Shown here piece after piece: positions 45,671 through 53,689 of a stretch of 64,000 nt of DNA (position 1 is its first letter; each line of letters starts with the position of its first letter). The DNA is from Pelagibacterium lentulum (GTDB lineage Bacteria; Pseudomonadota; Alphaproteobacteria; Rhizobiales; Devosiaceae). The stretch covers positions 1 to 64,000 of the forward strand of contig NZ_RZMW01000048.1 of NCBI RefSeq assembly GCF_003992625.1, given 5' to 3'. Made by a program: the position numbers and the translations under genes. The notes under the pieces were generated by a model that made no database searches, was not told the origin of the DNA, and worked only from the letters and a program-made list of their open reading frames with translations.

Positions 45671-47407
45671 CTAGAGACTGATGCCGCGTTTGCGCGCGAA
45701 GTCCCAAGTGACGCCGCCATTGTCCCGCGCGATGCCCGAGATTTGCCGGCCGAGTTGTTTGTCGAGCGAGGGCGTCCAGGGCACGAGTTGGAAACCCAGC
45801 CCATTCTCGATCATGGCAAATCGTCCAGACGCCAGTGCGAGGCGCTGCCGATAGGTCCCGGAGACATAGTCAGCATTGCTGAGGCGATTGAACTTCAGTC
45901 CCGTTTGGGTCGATAGTTTTTGACCGACCGCGTCGAGCTCGCGGCGCTTGAGGGTTTCGAGCAAATTGCGAGAAAAGATGATCCGTGAGCCCCGGCGCTC
46001 AGCGAGCCCCTGTTCGATCAAATGCTCGGCACGCCGGGTTAGTGCGTCTCGTATTTCAGCGCCAAAACCACCTTCAGAAAGTGCGCTGGTTTCATTGGAA
46101 AGCGCAAGGCGATCGAGCCATGTGGCCCCAGAAGCACTGACCTGTGTTTGGATGTCGAGATCAGAGCGGACGGCAAGGGCAATTCGGCTTTGTCCGCGCG
46201 CGTCATCGAAGCGTCGCAGCTCCACGATCGCGCCTGGAGTGCCATCGCTGGCTGCGCCGAGATCGGGTAATTTGATGTGGTGGGTTCGACCATCGACCCC
46301 ATCGATCACAGCATAGGCCGTGCCCTTTAGCTCATCGTCCAGCCCACGCTCAACCATGCGCCCCACGATCGGCGCCTCGAGATGTTCGGCAGCAAGAACA
46401 TAACTCGAAGCCCCGCGTTCGATACCACCCGAGGCTAAGGCGCGGTGCATCCGTTTGATGATGTCCCGTCGCTCTCCCAATTGGCGCAAAATCGTCTCGC
46501 AATTCTCATCGAGAATCCATTGGTTGGGGCCAAGCTGGCGCGCGAGTCCTAGCTTTTCGAGCTTATGGAGCCGTCCAATTTTTTGAAGCTGATATTCATC
46601 GGGTTGTCGCTTGGGCGCGGGGGCGAGATCGATCACGCCGGTCGGCTGGGCATCTCTATGCAATTGGCGATCGAGTTGTGTGAAATGTTCAGCTTGGACC
46701 TGCTGTTGCACTTGGCGCTGAAGCTCGAGATCGGTGCGCGGTCCCAATTCAAGTGTGACGAGGTCTTGGGCCCGCGCGCGCATGCCAGTTTTGATATAAT
46801 CGCGAGAGATGACAAGGTCCTGGCCATCGGCGAGTCGGCCGCGGACTAGGATGTGCAAGTGCGGATTGTCGGTGTTCCAATGGTCGACACCAACCCAATC
46901 GAGCTTTGTGCCGAGATCCTTTTCAACCTGCGCCATGAGCTCGTTTGCAAATCCCCGGAGATTTGACAGGCTGCTTGCATCTTCTGGCGATACGATGAAG
47001 CGGAAATGATGTCGGTCGTCCTTGCACCGCTCGGAGAACGCGCTGGGGTCTAAGTCATCACCTTCGGCACCAAACAGCATGGCTTTTTCGCCATCGCGCG
47101 TAACGCCTTCGCGGCGTAGATAGTTGATGTGAATTGACATTGGCGTAGCGCGCTTATGATGCCGCACCACGCGTGCCTTAATGACCACGATGCGGGTACG
47201 ACGGGTGAGCAGGTGATTGGCCTGGACCGTAGCCGTACGTCCGCGCCCGAAACGCGAGCCGTTGCTCGCGCGAACGCGGCCATTGCGCGAGACGTGTCCA
47301 CCAGCTTTTTGTGCCGCTGCCAGCGCCTGGGCGATGAACGGACGCGCGCTTTGGGCGCGCGTTGAGCGGGGACGGCCTGGACGAATACGAAACTCCTCAT
47401 CTGCCAT
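45671..47407 (-). CDS. Conjugative relaxase, VirD2/RlxS-like (DUF3363)
   Basis: 578 aa from the ATG at 47407 (GGAG 6 bases upstream). The N-terminal relaxase domain has HHFRFIVSPEDASSL, VGVDHWNTDNPHLHILVRG (the three-His metal site HxH) and REGVTRDGEKAMLFG. The C-terminal region contains the DUF3363-like YELQ/GRMVERGLDDEL type segments. It nicks DNA at oriT and pilots the strand. It is colinear with traG and copG; the likely oriT is just upstream. Confidence 0.92.
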   Translation of the reverse strand: MADEEFRIRPGRPRSTRAQSARPFIAQALAAAQKAGGHVSRNGRVRASNGSRFGRGRTATVQANHLLTRRTRIVVIKARVVRHHKRATPMSIHINYLRREGVTRDGEKAMLFGAEGDDLDPSAFSERCKDDRHHFRFIVSPEDASSLSNLRGFANELMAQVEKDLGTKLDWVGVDHWNTDNPHLHILVRGRLADGQDLVISRDYIKTGMRARAQDLVTLELGPRTDLELQRQVQQQVQAEHFTQLDRQLHRDAQPTGVIDLAPAPKRQPDEYQLQKIGRLHKLEKLGLARQLGPNQWILDENCETILRQLGERRDIIKRMHRALASGGIERGASSYVLAAEHLEAPIVGRMVERGLDDELKGTAYAVIDGVDGRTHHIKLPDLGAASDGTPGAIVELRRFDDARGQSRIALAVRSDLDIQTQVSASGATWLDRLALSNETSALSEGGFGAEIRDALTRRAEHLIEQGLAERRGSRIIFSRNLLETLKRRELDAVGQKLSTQTGLKFNRLSNADYVSGTYRQRLALASGRFAMIENGLGFQLVPWTPSLDKQLGRQISGIARDNGGVTWDFARKRGISL

Positions 47408-47650
47408 GAGAAGGCTCCACAATGTGCGAAAATGCGAATGCCTCTGGGCAAAGCGCGGGTACCCGCACCTTGTGAAGTGCGATAGCAAGGTGTGAAAAAC
47501 GCCGAAAACGCGAACGAAAACAACCGACCGACCGACGCGCAATGTGCGTGCTTTTATCTCGCCATCTCCCGGTTGCTTCTTCTGCCTCCAACCTGACTTC
47601 TCGCTGCGGTGCGCTGCGATGCGAAGGTCTGCGAATGGGCCGCGCTCTCT
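47408..47650. other. Candidate origin of transfer upstream of the relaxase
   Basis: The gene-free 243 bases next to the relaxase hold a perfect 12-bp palindrome GCGGGTACCCGC (47455-47466). It abuts a perfect 7-bp inverted repeat CACCTTG-N13-CAAGGTG (47466-47472, 47486-47492). An A-rich, then C-rich stretch follows. Such dyads beside a relaxase gene are typical of oriT, but I could not identify a known nick site. Confidence 0.5.
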
Positions 47651-48430
47651 TCATTGGCCAGCTCGGAAAGCCGGGCGGTTCGGAAAGAGGGTATCGCTGG
47701 GTGGAGCGATGTTGCCCTCCTGCGGTGCCGTTGCCGGCAACGGTCCAGTTCGCTGCCTGTCTTCGGATAGGTGTCTATTGGTGGCGTTAGGCCCATGTCC
47801 CAATGCAACAAAGACCGGCGCGGAACGCCAATCGTCTGGTATTGGCGGTGCAGTCTGCCCAAGCGCAGCTACAGCTTCACTATCGACTAACGGTAAGAGT
47901 GAAGCGACATAAGCGAGGGTTTCGGCCGGCAGGGTACGACCCTTGGCCACGTAGTCGTCGTAGCGTCCGGGCCCCGCATTATAAGCAGCGAGCATTGCAG
48001 CAACGCTGCCATAGCGATCAAACATTTCGCGCAAATAGGCTGTGCCCGCCAAGACATTATTGCGCGGATCAAAGGGATCATGTCCGAGACCATATCGTTC
48101 GCTCAGTTCTGCCCATGTGTCTGGCATCACCTGCATTAATCCCATTGCACCGGCAGAAGAGATTGCGCGGACGTTCCCCGCGCTTTCTGCCTCTATCACT
48201 GCTGTGATCCAGTGCTCTGGTATGCCAAACCGAAGCGCGGCCTCGGCAATGTAAGATGCGGTTGGATGGTGCAATGATGCATCCACAGGATGCACAGGCT
48301 CGGCATAAACAGTGGGGACGAACAGCTCTCCATTTGGAAAGCCGAGAAGAACGATGATCGCGATGCGCCGAGCCGCGATATTTCCTGCCAGCCCGCGCAA
48401 ACTGCGAATAAAATGGTCTGGGCGCGGCAT
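47651..48430 (-). CDS. Conjugation-associated lytic transglycosylase (VirB1-like)
   Basis: 259 aa. An N-terminal hydrophobic export segment (RRIAIIVLLGFPNGELFVPT) precedes the SLT domain: AVIEAESAGNVRAISSAGA (catalytic Glu82), MGLMQVMPDTW and AAYNAGPGRYDDYV. It cuts peptidoglycan to let the mating channel through. A flexible Pro/Asn-rich tail follows. It lies 3 bases after the DUF736 gene. Confidence 0.92.
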   Translation of the reverse strand: MPRPDHFIRSLRGLAGNIAARRIAIIVLLGFPNGELFVPTVYAEPVHPVDASLHHPTASYIAEAALRFGIPEHWITAVIEAESAGNVRAISSAGAMGLMQVMPDTWAELSERYGLGHDPFDPRNNVLAGTAYLREMFDRYGSVAAMLAAYNAGPGRYDDYVAKGRTLPAETLAYVASLLPLVDSEAVAALGQTAPPIPDDWRSAPVFVALGHGPNATNRHLSEDRQRTGPLPATAPQEGNIAPPSDTLFPNRPAFRAGQ

Positions 48431-48433
48431 GGC

Positions 48434-48772
48434 TCAGTCTTTCCCGTCGCGCTTGGGCGACCGGCTCCAATGCAGCGACCAAGATGTCTTATCGGCGCCA
48501 TTGCAGAACAGATGCGCGCGGATGGTTTCGGGGAGGGCAGGGTCATCGATCAATACCGATAAGAATTCGCCGGCCTTCTCGCTGGTGCGTGTCCAAGCCG
48601 CTCCGATTTCGGGTGCGAGATCATCTGCACCATGGAAGATCCTGTAGTCGGGGGCGCCACTGACATCGGACGGCTCGGCTGGAACGATGCAGATTTCACG
48701 ATAGAGCGTGAGCGTATGGAGGTGACCAGTAAACCCCGTGTCCTCACGCGTAAACTGTCCAATCTTTGTCAT
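48434..48772 (-). CDS. DUF736-family protein
   Basis: 112 aa beginning MTKIGQFTREDTGFTGHLHT, the DUF736 pattern, with EIGAAWTRTSEKAGEFLSVL. The start at 48772 has AAGGAG about 8 bases upstream; a longer frame reaching 48949 overlaps traF. DUF736 proteins are small beta-rich proteins of unknown function found in almost all elements of this class. A second family member lies at 53999-54325. Confidence 0.88.
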   Translation of the reverse strand: MTKIGQFTREDTGFTGHLHTLTLYREICIVPAEPSDVSGAPDYRIFHGADDLAPEIGAAWTRTSEKAGEFLSVLIDDPALPETIRAHLFCNGADKTSWSLHWSRSPKRDGKD

Positions 48773-48812
48773 TTGGCGGCTCCTTTTTCGAGAGTTGGTG
48801 GGAAGATCAATG

Positions 48813-49364
48813 TCAGGGAGACGGCTCGTCACGATGCCAGTGATAGCGCCCGTTTTCCTCTTCGTCGGTCCAGAGCGGGGAGAGGCGGGCAGTGATGGTG
48901 TCGGCCGAAAGCGGTCCAAAATAGCGCCCATCAAAACTGTCGGGCGCATCCCAGTTCATGAGGAAAACTTCGTTCTCGCTTAGCGGTCGGCACCCCTGCC
49001 ACAAGGGCAACTCGCGCCCGAGGCTGTCGCGCGTTCGAGCCTCGCCAAAGGGATGGCCATAGACGTAGATTGTTTGTGCGATACGGCAGACCGTCGTTCC
49101 CGAAAGGGCGAGTACCCGTTTGATAAGGGGAACGCCGGACGCCAAATAGCCGCGCTGGGAGAGGGCATCTGCCAGCGCCGGCGGTGGCACAATGGTTACA
49201 AGATCGCCGACCGACAGTGTGCCGATTTGATGGACTTTATAGAGCCCAACTGGGACACTCGCTGAAGCGTTCCAGATGAGACTTGGCTTATGTCCCGACC
49301 ATGCGGGGGCGATGACCAAACCGGCGCTGCCCAGCATGATTGAGAGGATGGCGATCCGGTTCAT
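48813..49364 (-). CDS. traF: TraF-like S26 signal peptidase
   Basis: 183 aa. A membrane anchor (IAILSIMLGSAGLVIAPAW) is followed by NASASVPVGLY, where Ser36 fits the nucleophile of the TraF/LepB family, and by LIKRVLALSGTTVC, where Lys82 fits the general base. In trb systems TraF matures or cyclises the TrbC pilin. Its ATG overlaps the DUF2840 stop by 4 bases. Confidence 0.92.
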   Translation of the reverse strand: MNRIAILSIMLGSAGLVIAPAWSGHKPSLIWNASASVPVGLYKVHQIGTLSVGDLVTIVPPPALADALSQRGYLASGVPLIKRVLALSGTTVCRIAQTIYVYGHPFGEARTRDSLGRELPLWQGCRPLSENEVFLMNWDAPDSFDGRYFGPLSADTITARLSPLWTDEEENGRYHWHRDEPSP

Positions 49365-49861
49365 TGGCCGACACTCCGCCGCTTGAGCCATGCTTGGTGG
49401 CGCGCAAATGTGTAGGTGCGCGGTTCAAGACCCGTGATCACGCGGCTATGGACATGCCGCCAATGGTCGGGTGCAACCTCAGTGGGATCGATGTCGAGCG
49501 CTTCGATACTATCGATATGGGAGAGTACGCGTTCGACGCGCTGCCAGCTTTGGATTTTAAGCAGGATTTCCCCGCCTGGACGTACGAAGGGCAGTGTTTG
49601 AAAAGGTTCGCGGTCAGTGGTTGTCCGCACAATATCGATACGAGAGATGACGGTACCATAGTCATTGGCAGCCCAGCGCACGAACGCAAAGATTGTGTTA
49701 GGGCCGAACGAAACGATACGGCGGTGGCGATCAAGTCGTTGTTCGGATTGGGCGTTGCCAAATCTGATCCAAAACTCGATCCGTTTTTCCTGCCAGGTGA
49801 GCTCGACATGCGTCATGCGCCCGGTCTCAGTTCTGGCAGACGATGACGACGTGTTGGACAT
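49361..49861 (-). CDS. DUF2840-family protein
   Basis: 166 aa. The core reads VELTWQEKRIEFWIRFGNA, NTIFAFVRWAANDYGTVISR and RPGGEILLKIQSWQRVERVL, matching DUF2840 proteins that always accompany traF in this family. I choose the ATG at 49861, with GGAG 7 bases upstream, over the ATG at 49816, which lacks one. Function is unknown. Confidence 0.87.
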   Translation of the reverse strand: MSNTSSSSARTETGRMTHVELTWQEKRIEFWIRFGNAQSEQRLDRHRRIVSFGPNTIFAFVRWAANDYGTVISRIDIVRTTTDREPFQTLPFVRPGGEILLKIQSWQRVERVLSHIDSIEALDIDPTEVAPDHWRHVHSRVITGLEPRTYTFARHQAWLKRRSVGQ

Positions 49862-50010
49862 AGTCGATCTCCGTAGCAGACGCGGCAACCGAAACGCCAA
49901 GAGACTTTGGTCCCCTGTGGCGGCAGCGCTTTTCCCCGATTTTTCGCGGCAAAATAAGAGTTAGGTTTTCTGTTAGACTCTGAGTTACGGGGCGGGATCG
50001 TCGTTTGAAT

Positions 50011-50937
50011 TCAGTGGCTTCGGTGCGTTCTTTGCGAGCGAAGTCCCGTCCGGCGTGCGTGGGAAATCCCGATGGGTGATGCGTGCGAAGTCCCAATAGT
50101 GTTCACAGCGCTGTCCACAGGCACTGGGCCCAGACGCGACGGCGAAATGTGAAGGATTTCGCGCTGGCGATCACGGCGGACCGCCAAGCTGTAGCCGGGC
50201 AGGGGCTGGCGAGCGGTCAAGCGTCGGAGTTGGATAGCAAAGTCAGAGGGCCTCATGAGGCTGCCGGACTTTTGATGGAGGTGGCCGAACTCGAATGCCC
50301 AACCCTGCTGTTGGCGTCCGGCGTGCTTGCGCGCAACGCGATAAAGCCAGCGCTCAAATCCGCCTCTTAGCCGGAAATAGGCCGGGTCAATGGCGAGGAC
50401 CAGAGATCGGTCCGTGACGCCTTGATAGAACCAATCGGCGAGCACGATTTCCATGCCCTCGACGCGGCCATCCGGCGTCGTTCGCTCTTTCCATTCATTG
50501 ATCCAGGAGAATTGGTGGCGGCGCCAATGCGCGCCCTGCCTGATGCTTGTTCGCACGACGGTCGATTGCAGGCGCGTCAATGCGCCCTTTAAAAGCCGGT
50601 AATCGCGTGATCCTGTTTCGCGTCCGATCGCTTTGAGGAGATGATAGGGCGTGAAGCGGAGCAGCCGAGAGGTGGCATAGCCCTGATTTTGCGCCTCGAC
50701 GACATGCCCGGCGGCCCAAATCAGGATATCGGCGTCCCAAATGGTTGCCATGCCATGTTCAGCAACGGCGAACACTTCAACGTTGACGCCTCCGGCCTCG
50801 TAAAGGATCGGGGACGTGCGCTTGGTCTTTGCCAGTGAAAAGAACGGGCGCTCCATGAGGTCGCGCTGGTCACGCGGACTGGCCTTCCCGGTCGCGATAA
50901 TGAAGGGATCTAGCCTATGGACGTGATCGGCATGCAT
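50011..50937 (-). CDS. Replication initiator protein A (RepA/RPA-like)
   Basis: 308 aa from the ATG at 50937. The RPA-type initiator signature is present: ERPFFSLAKTKRTSPILYEA, VEVFAVAEHGMATIWDADIL, LKAIGRETGSRDYRLLKGAL and DRSLVLAIDPAYFRLRGGFE. In these elements it allows transient plasmid-like replication after excision. Three iteron-like repeats lie inside its last 30 codons. Unlike canonical Tn4371 elements, no parA gene follows it; the next gene is DUF2840. It starts 10 bases after the excisionase gene. Confidence 0.9.
   Translation of the reverse strand: MHADHVHRLDPFIIATGKASPRDQRDLMERPFFSLAKTKRTSPILYEAGGVNVEVFAVAEHGMATIWDADILIWAAGHVVEAQNQGYATSRLLRFTPYHLLKAIGRETGSRDYRLLKGALTRLQSTVVRTSIRQGAHWRRHQFSWINEWKERTTPDGRVEGMEIVLADWFYQGVTDRSLVLAIDPAYFRLRGGFERWLYRVARKHAGRQQQGWAFEFGHLHQKSGSLMRPSDFAIQLRRLTARQPLPGYSLAVRRDRQREILHISPSRLGPVPVDSAVNTIGTSHASPIGISHARRTGLRSQRTHRSH
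50033..50094 (-). repeat. Three iteron-like repeats at the 3' end of repA
   Basis: On the minus strand: GGGACTTCGCACGCA (50094-50080), GGGATTTCCCACGCA (50070-50056) and GGGACTTCGCTCGCA (50047-50033). The repeat starts are 24 and 23 bases apart, about two helical turns, as for initiator-binding iterons. An AT-richer stretch lies next to them at about 49930-49985. Confidence 0.65.
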
Positions 50938-50947
50938 CGCGGGCGTC

Positions 50948-51229
50948 CTAGCGCTGGAGGGAAGCGCGCGTAGCCGAACCCTCATGGGCACGGCGTTTGG
51001 CCGGAAGGACGTTGCCGCCAGGGTCTGACGTCGATGTCACCGAGCCGCTATTGACCCAGGACTGCAGGTCTTCGACCGAATAGACAACGCGTCCACCGAG
51101 CTTGTGATAGGCAGGCCCGGTCCCGTAAGTGCGGTGCTTTTCGAGCGTCCGGGCAGAGAGGCTGAGAAAATCTGCAGCTTCCTTGGTGCGCAGATAGCGT
51201 GGGGGGAGCGTGGCGAGATCGGGTCGCAT
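50948..51229 (-). CDS. AlpA/RdfS-like excisionase (winged-helix)
   Basis: 93 aa from the ATG at 51229 (GGAGG 8 bases upstream). It has the MerR-like helix-turn-helix LRTKEAADFLSLSARTLEKH and GPAYHKLGGRVVYSVEDLQS typical of AlpA-type recombination directionality factors. In ICEMlSymR7A the homologous RdfS is activated by FseA and drives excision; here the FseA-like gene lies just upstream on the same strand. It is followed within 11 bases by repA, coupling excision with replication. Confidence 0.87.
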   Translation of the reverse strand: MRPDLATLPPRYLRTKEAADFLSLSARTLEKHRTYGTGPAYHKLGGRVVYSVEDLQSWVNSGSVTSTSDPGGNVLPAKRRAHEGSATRASLQR

Positions 51230-51367
51230 GGATCGGGCCTCCGAGCGTTTCCTTGTGTCGCTGCCAACCAGCGACCGATGCGGGCAAGGATGGAGGAGGG
51301 CCGAAGGCGAAATGCAGGGGGAAGTTAGGGGGTGCAAAAAAGGCACAACAGCGCGATGGCGCGTCTG
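51230..51367 (-). promoter_or_regulatory. Putative control region of the excisionase gene
   Basis: 138 bases between the FseA-like gene and the excisionase. By analogy with rdfS it should contain the site used by the FseA-like activator. I see a GGAGG ribosome site and a short poly-T tract (near 51336, minus strand) but no obvious repeat to nominate as the binding site. Confidence 0.35.
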
Positions 51368-52139
51368 CTACTTGCGGCGTCGATGCCGCAAAAGCTTGCG
51401 ATAGCCGCCAGCAATCATGGTGCGCGCTGACCGCAAAAGGCTCATAACAGCATGGCGAGCCGATGCAGCTTGCCACTCGTCGCGCGTGAGCTTGCCCGTG
51501 CGGAAAATGATTTCGGCGATGGTCTGTTGGGTCGCGCCGTCGCAACGACCGTCAAAGGCTTGTAACATGCGCTTGGCGCGGGCGCGTTGTTGCCCGGTCA
51601 AACGGGTGTCGGGTTGAGGGCGCTTGCCATGCAGGAATGCGAGCAATCGCGCAATTGCCTCTAAACGATCGAACCCTTGCCAACCGAGCGGCACCACTGC
51701 CACGAGCGAGGAATGCAGGTGCGCATCATCCGGAAGCGCGAGATGAAGATGCTGTCCGTCACCTAGGGTCTTAAGAACATGTGTTCCGTCTTCTGCCGGC
51801 CGATCGATCGCGCCCTCAAGGGGGGCCGGGCCTGTCGCGTTCCCCAATAGAAGGGGCTGGCGCGTAAGCACAACACTGCTCGTATCGAGTGAGGGCAGCC
51901 AAAAAACGGCAGTGTCAGTTGCGCGCAGGTGCGGTGCAACGGGGAAATCGTAGACCCCACCGCGTGCTGGCGCGCTCTAGAAGATTGAATGTCGGTTCGC
52001 GGGCGCCTGACAATTTCCGGTAATCTCGCTGATACTCCGGGTTGCGTCGCAACCACTCCCAGGCGATGTCCGACGCGCTGAGGCGATCGACATAGTCGTA
52101 GTTTTCCGACGAGCGCCATTGGGATTGTTCCACCGACAT
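51368..52139 (-). CDS. FseA-like excision activator encoded across a +1 frameshift (DUF6499-DUF2285)
   Basis: The first frame (start 52139, GGAGGA site) encodes a DUF6499-type domain ending ERASTRWGLRFP and, unshifted, stops at 51915 after 74 codons. At the Pro codon 51944-51942 the sequence is TTT-CCC-C-GTT. Skipping one C joins the frame that continues VAPHLRATDTAVFWLPSLDT into a DUF2285 domain ending at 51368, giving a 256-residue product. ICEMlSymR7A makes its activator FseA from msi172/msi171 by programmed +1 frameshifting, with the same two domains in the same order. A sequencing or mutational indel is the alternative. Confidence 0.75.
51941..51947 (-). promoter_or_regulatory. Candidate +1 ribosomal frameshift site
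   Basis: TTT-CCC-C: a proline tRNA on CCC can re-pair one base forward on CCC. The shift joins the DUF6499 and DUF2285 frames exactly, with no stop in the second frame from here to 51368. Confidence 0.6.
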
Positions 52140-52249
52140 CCCAGTCCTCCGAGCTTGCTGGTTGCATTGCGCTCGAACGATTACTGGTTGAGATCGATTG
52201 GGGAAGTCACGCTGTTAGCACCACGTGATGCGTTTTGCGCACCACTCCG

Positions 52250-52525
52250 TCATTCGCGCCGACCACCTTGGAGCAGGTGACGATATCCATTGCTCGTCAT
52301 CCAGCGGGCGCGGGCGAGATGGGTTTCATACATGCGGCGTGCACGTATGGGTTCCTGCTGGGGATCGATCCCGAACAATACCGCCGTCACCTCGCGCCAA
52401 TCAGCACCCTCCGATGCGGCGTCAAGCAATCGGAGATAAAGCTTCATGTGTGCACGATCATATTCGGTGAGTCGCACGCTTGCCGGTGGTTCGTGCTGCG
52501 GCACTAGAAAGGCTTTGGAATCCAT
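52250..52525 (-). CDS. QseM-like DUF2285 antiactivator, copy 1
   Basis: 91 aa. Core: LTEYDRAHMKLYLRLLDAAS, EGADWREVTAVLFGIDPQQ, ARRMYETHLARARWMTSNGY. This small free-standing DUF2285 protein corresponds to QseM, which in ICEMlSymR7A binds and blocks both TraR and FseA. It is divergent from an XRE gene, exactly as qseM is from qseC. It shares 39 consecutive identical residues with the second copy at 52975-53250. Confidence 0.78.
   Translation of the reverse strand: MDSKAFLVPQHEPPASVRLTEYDRAHMKLYLRLLDAASEGADWREVTAVLFGIDPQQEPIRARRMYETHLARARWMTSNGYRHLLQGGRRE
52281..52472. repeat. Duplicated DUF2285 segment, copy 1
   Basis: About 190 bases of high identity to 53018-53209 at a constant offset of 737 bases with no gaps, covering the conserved core of the two antiactivator genes. 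Confidence 0.85.
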
Positions 52526-52624
52526 TATGGACTGCCCTGGCCCACTCTGGGCCGCTGACTTAGGGGTCTCATTGTTACAACGCGATAGTGGCGCATCCAG
52601 CGCATCGGCCATCCAATACACAAT

Positions 52625-52655
52625 GTAGAGTATACTCCGTGGAAGAATACTCTAC
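52625..52655. promoter_or_regulatory. Dyad operator upstream of XRE regulator 1
   Basis: Perfect 9-bp inverted repeat GTAGAGTAT-N13-ATACTCTAC, with AGTATACT inside the left arm as a further palindrome. It lies between the divergent antiactivator and XRE genes, 20 bases before the XRE start. Confidence 0.75.
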
Positions 52656-52675
52656 AAGACGCTGCTCTCTCGGCT

Positions 52676-52918
52676 ATGGAGATTCGAGAGATACTCGCAC
52701 AAAATTTGAGAATTCTGCGTAAGGCTAAGGGTCTATCGCAGGAGGAGCTGGCGCATCTCGCGGGCCTTGATCGCACGTATATCGGTGCGCTGGAGCGATG
52801 CGTCTACAGCGCTACAATCGACGTTGTTGCCAGTATCGCGGGTGCGTTGTCGGTTGATGCCCATGAACTCCTGAAGTCGCCGGGCCAACCGACGACCGGG
52901 GTTGGCGGCGACAAATAG
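52676..52918 (+). CDS. QseC-like XRE/controller-protein regulator 1
   Basis: 80 aa, almost all one helix-turn-helix domain: NLRILRKAKGLSQEELAHLA, GLDRTYIGALER, DVVASIAGALSVDAHELL. This is the C-protein/QseC type. No ribosome site precedes the ATG, so the mRNA may be leaderless as in many controller-protein genes. It is divergent from antiactivator copy 1 and shares the 52625-52655 dyad with it, which suggests that it represses or switches both. Confidence 0.82.
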   Translation: MEIREILAQNLRILRKAKGLSQEELAHLAGLDRTYIGALERCVYSATIDVVASIAGALSVDAHELLKSPGQPTTGVGGDK

Positions 52919-52974
52919 TCGGCGCCGCCTCACGGGCATTGCTCGCGCCACAGTGGAGACGGCTTTACTGCGTT

Positions 52975-53250
52975 CTAGTCGGTCTTATTCTGGACCTGGC
53001 TCGATTGGACAAGCTGACGATACCCATTGTTGGTCATCCAGCGGGCTCTGGCCAGGTGGGCTTCATACATGCGTCGTGCACGCTTTGGATCTTGCTGGGG
53101 GTCGATCCCGAACAACACTGCCGTCACCTCGCGCCAATCAGCACCCTCCGATGCGGCGTCAAGTAATCGGAGATACAGTTTCATGTGTGCACGATCGTAT
53201 TCAGTCAGACTCAAGCCGTCGGGAGGCTGGTCTTGAATGTTCTTAGGCAT
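52975..53250 (-). CDS. QseM-like DUF2285 antiactivator, copy 2
   Basis: 91 aa from the ATG at 53250 (an upstream ATG at 53271 is also possible). Core: LTEYDRAHMKLYLRLLDAAS then RARRMYEAHLARARWMTNNG. It differs from copy 1 at both ends (tail QVQNKTD) but is nearly identical in the middle. It is divergent from the second XRE gene. Confidence 0.78.
   Translation of the reverse strand: MPKNIQDQPPDGLSLTEYDRAHMKLYLRLLDAASEGADWREVTAVLFGIDPQQDPKRARRMYEAHLARARWMTNNGYRQLVQSSQVQNKTD
53018..53209. repeat. Duplicated DUF2285 segment, copy 2
   Basis: Direct repeat of 52281-52472 at an offset of 737 bases. The flanking XRE genes and operators are not part of the similar stretch. Confidence 0.85.
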
Positions 53251-53306
53251 TCGGTTCTCGTTTCCGAGCATTTATGCTCGCGTGCTCCTTGATACTAAAC
53301 TGACGT

Positions 53307-53350
53307 AGAACAATCCGAACAGGAACGATCGTTCCTGGAGCGATTGTTCT
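53307..53350. promoter_or_regulatory. Nested dyad operator upstream of XRE regulator 2
   Basis: The outer arms AGAACAATC (53307-53315) and GATTGTTCT (53342-53350) are perfect inverses. Exactly centred between them is a perfect 16-bp palindrome AGGAACGATCGTTCCT (53321-53336). The sequence is unrelated to the other two dyads in this cluster. Confidence 0.78.
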
Positions 53351-53371
53351 AGCGCTGCTTCCAATCTTGCC

Positions 53372-53620
53372 ATGGACCTTAAAGAGGTCATGGCGATCAA
53401 TCTGCGTCGGATCCGGCATGGCGCAAACATGACGCAAGAGGAGCTCGCCGATCGTTCGGGTTTGAGCTCCCGATACATTGGAGCGATTGAACGTGCCGAT
53501 GTCTCTGCCAGCGTGACGGTCCTTGGGAAGATTGCGAACGGACTAAATGTGGATCCAAGTGAGCTCGTTCGGAAAATCGATAAGGGCTGCTCAACGGAAA
53601 AGGTCCAAGTGCTCGAGTGA
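53372..53620 (+). CDS. QseC-like XRE/controller-protein regulator 2
   Basis: 82 aa with helix-turn-helix NLRRIRHGANMTQEELADRS and GLSSRYIGAIERADVSASVT. It resembles regulator 1 in fold but not in the recognition helix (SRYIGAIERADVS versus RTYIGALERCVYS), in keeping with its different upstream dyad. It is divergent from antiactivator copy 2. No clear ribosome site is present. Confidence 0.82.
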   Translation: MDLKEVMAINLRRIRHGANMTQEELADRSGLSSRYIGAIERADVSASVTVLGKIANGLNVDPSELVRKIDKGCSTEKVQVLE

Positions 53621-53637
53621 GCAACGGTGATGGAAAA

Positions 53638-53670
53638 TACATACTATAGTTGATAAACTTATAGTATGTA
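53638..53670. promoter_or_regulatory. Dyad operator upstream of XRE regulator 3
   Basis: Perfect 11-bp inverted repeat TACATACTATA-N11-TATAGTATGTA, ending 19 bases before the ATG at 53690. It also supplies TATA-like -10 material. Confidence 0.78.
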
Positions 53671-53689
53671 AATTGCCAACGCTCTGCGC

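Noticed and set aside
49900-50010. Hidden parA between repA and DUF2840
   Set aside because: Only about 150 bases separate the genes and no ATPase motif occurs in any frame.
50033-50094. CRISPR-like repeats
   Set aside because: Only three imperfect 15-base repeats with 8-9-base gaps inside a coding region; spacing and size fit iterons, not CRISPR.
51915-52139. DUF6499 as a stand-alone complete gene
   Set aside because: The frame ends in non-family residues (RCTAPARN) right after the conserved WGLRFP. The family sequence continues in the +1 frame, so the split is better read as one frameshifted gene.
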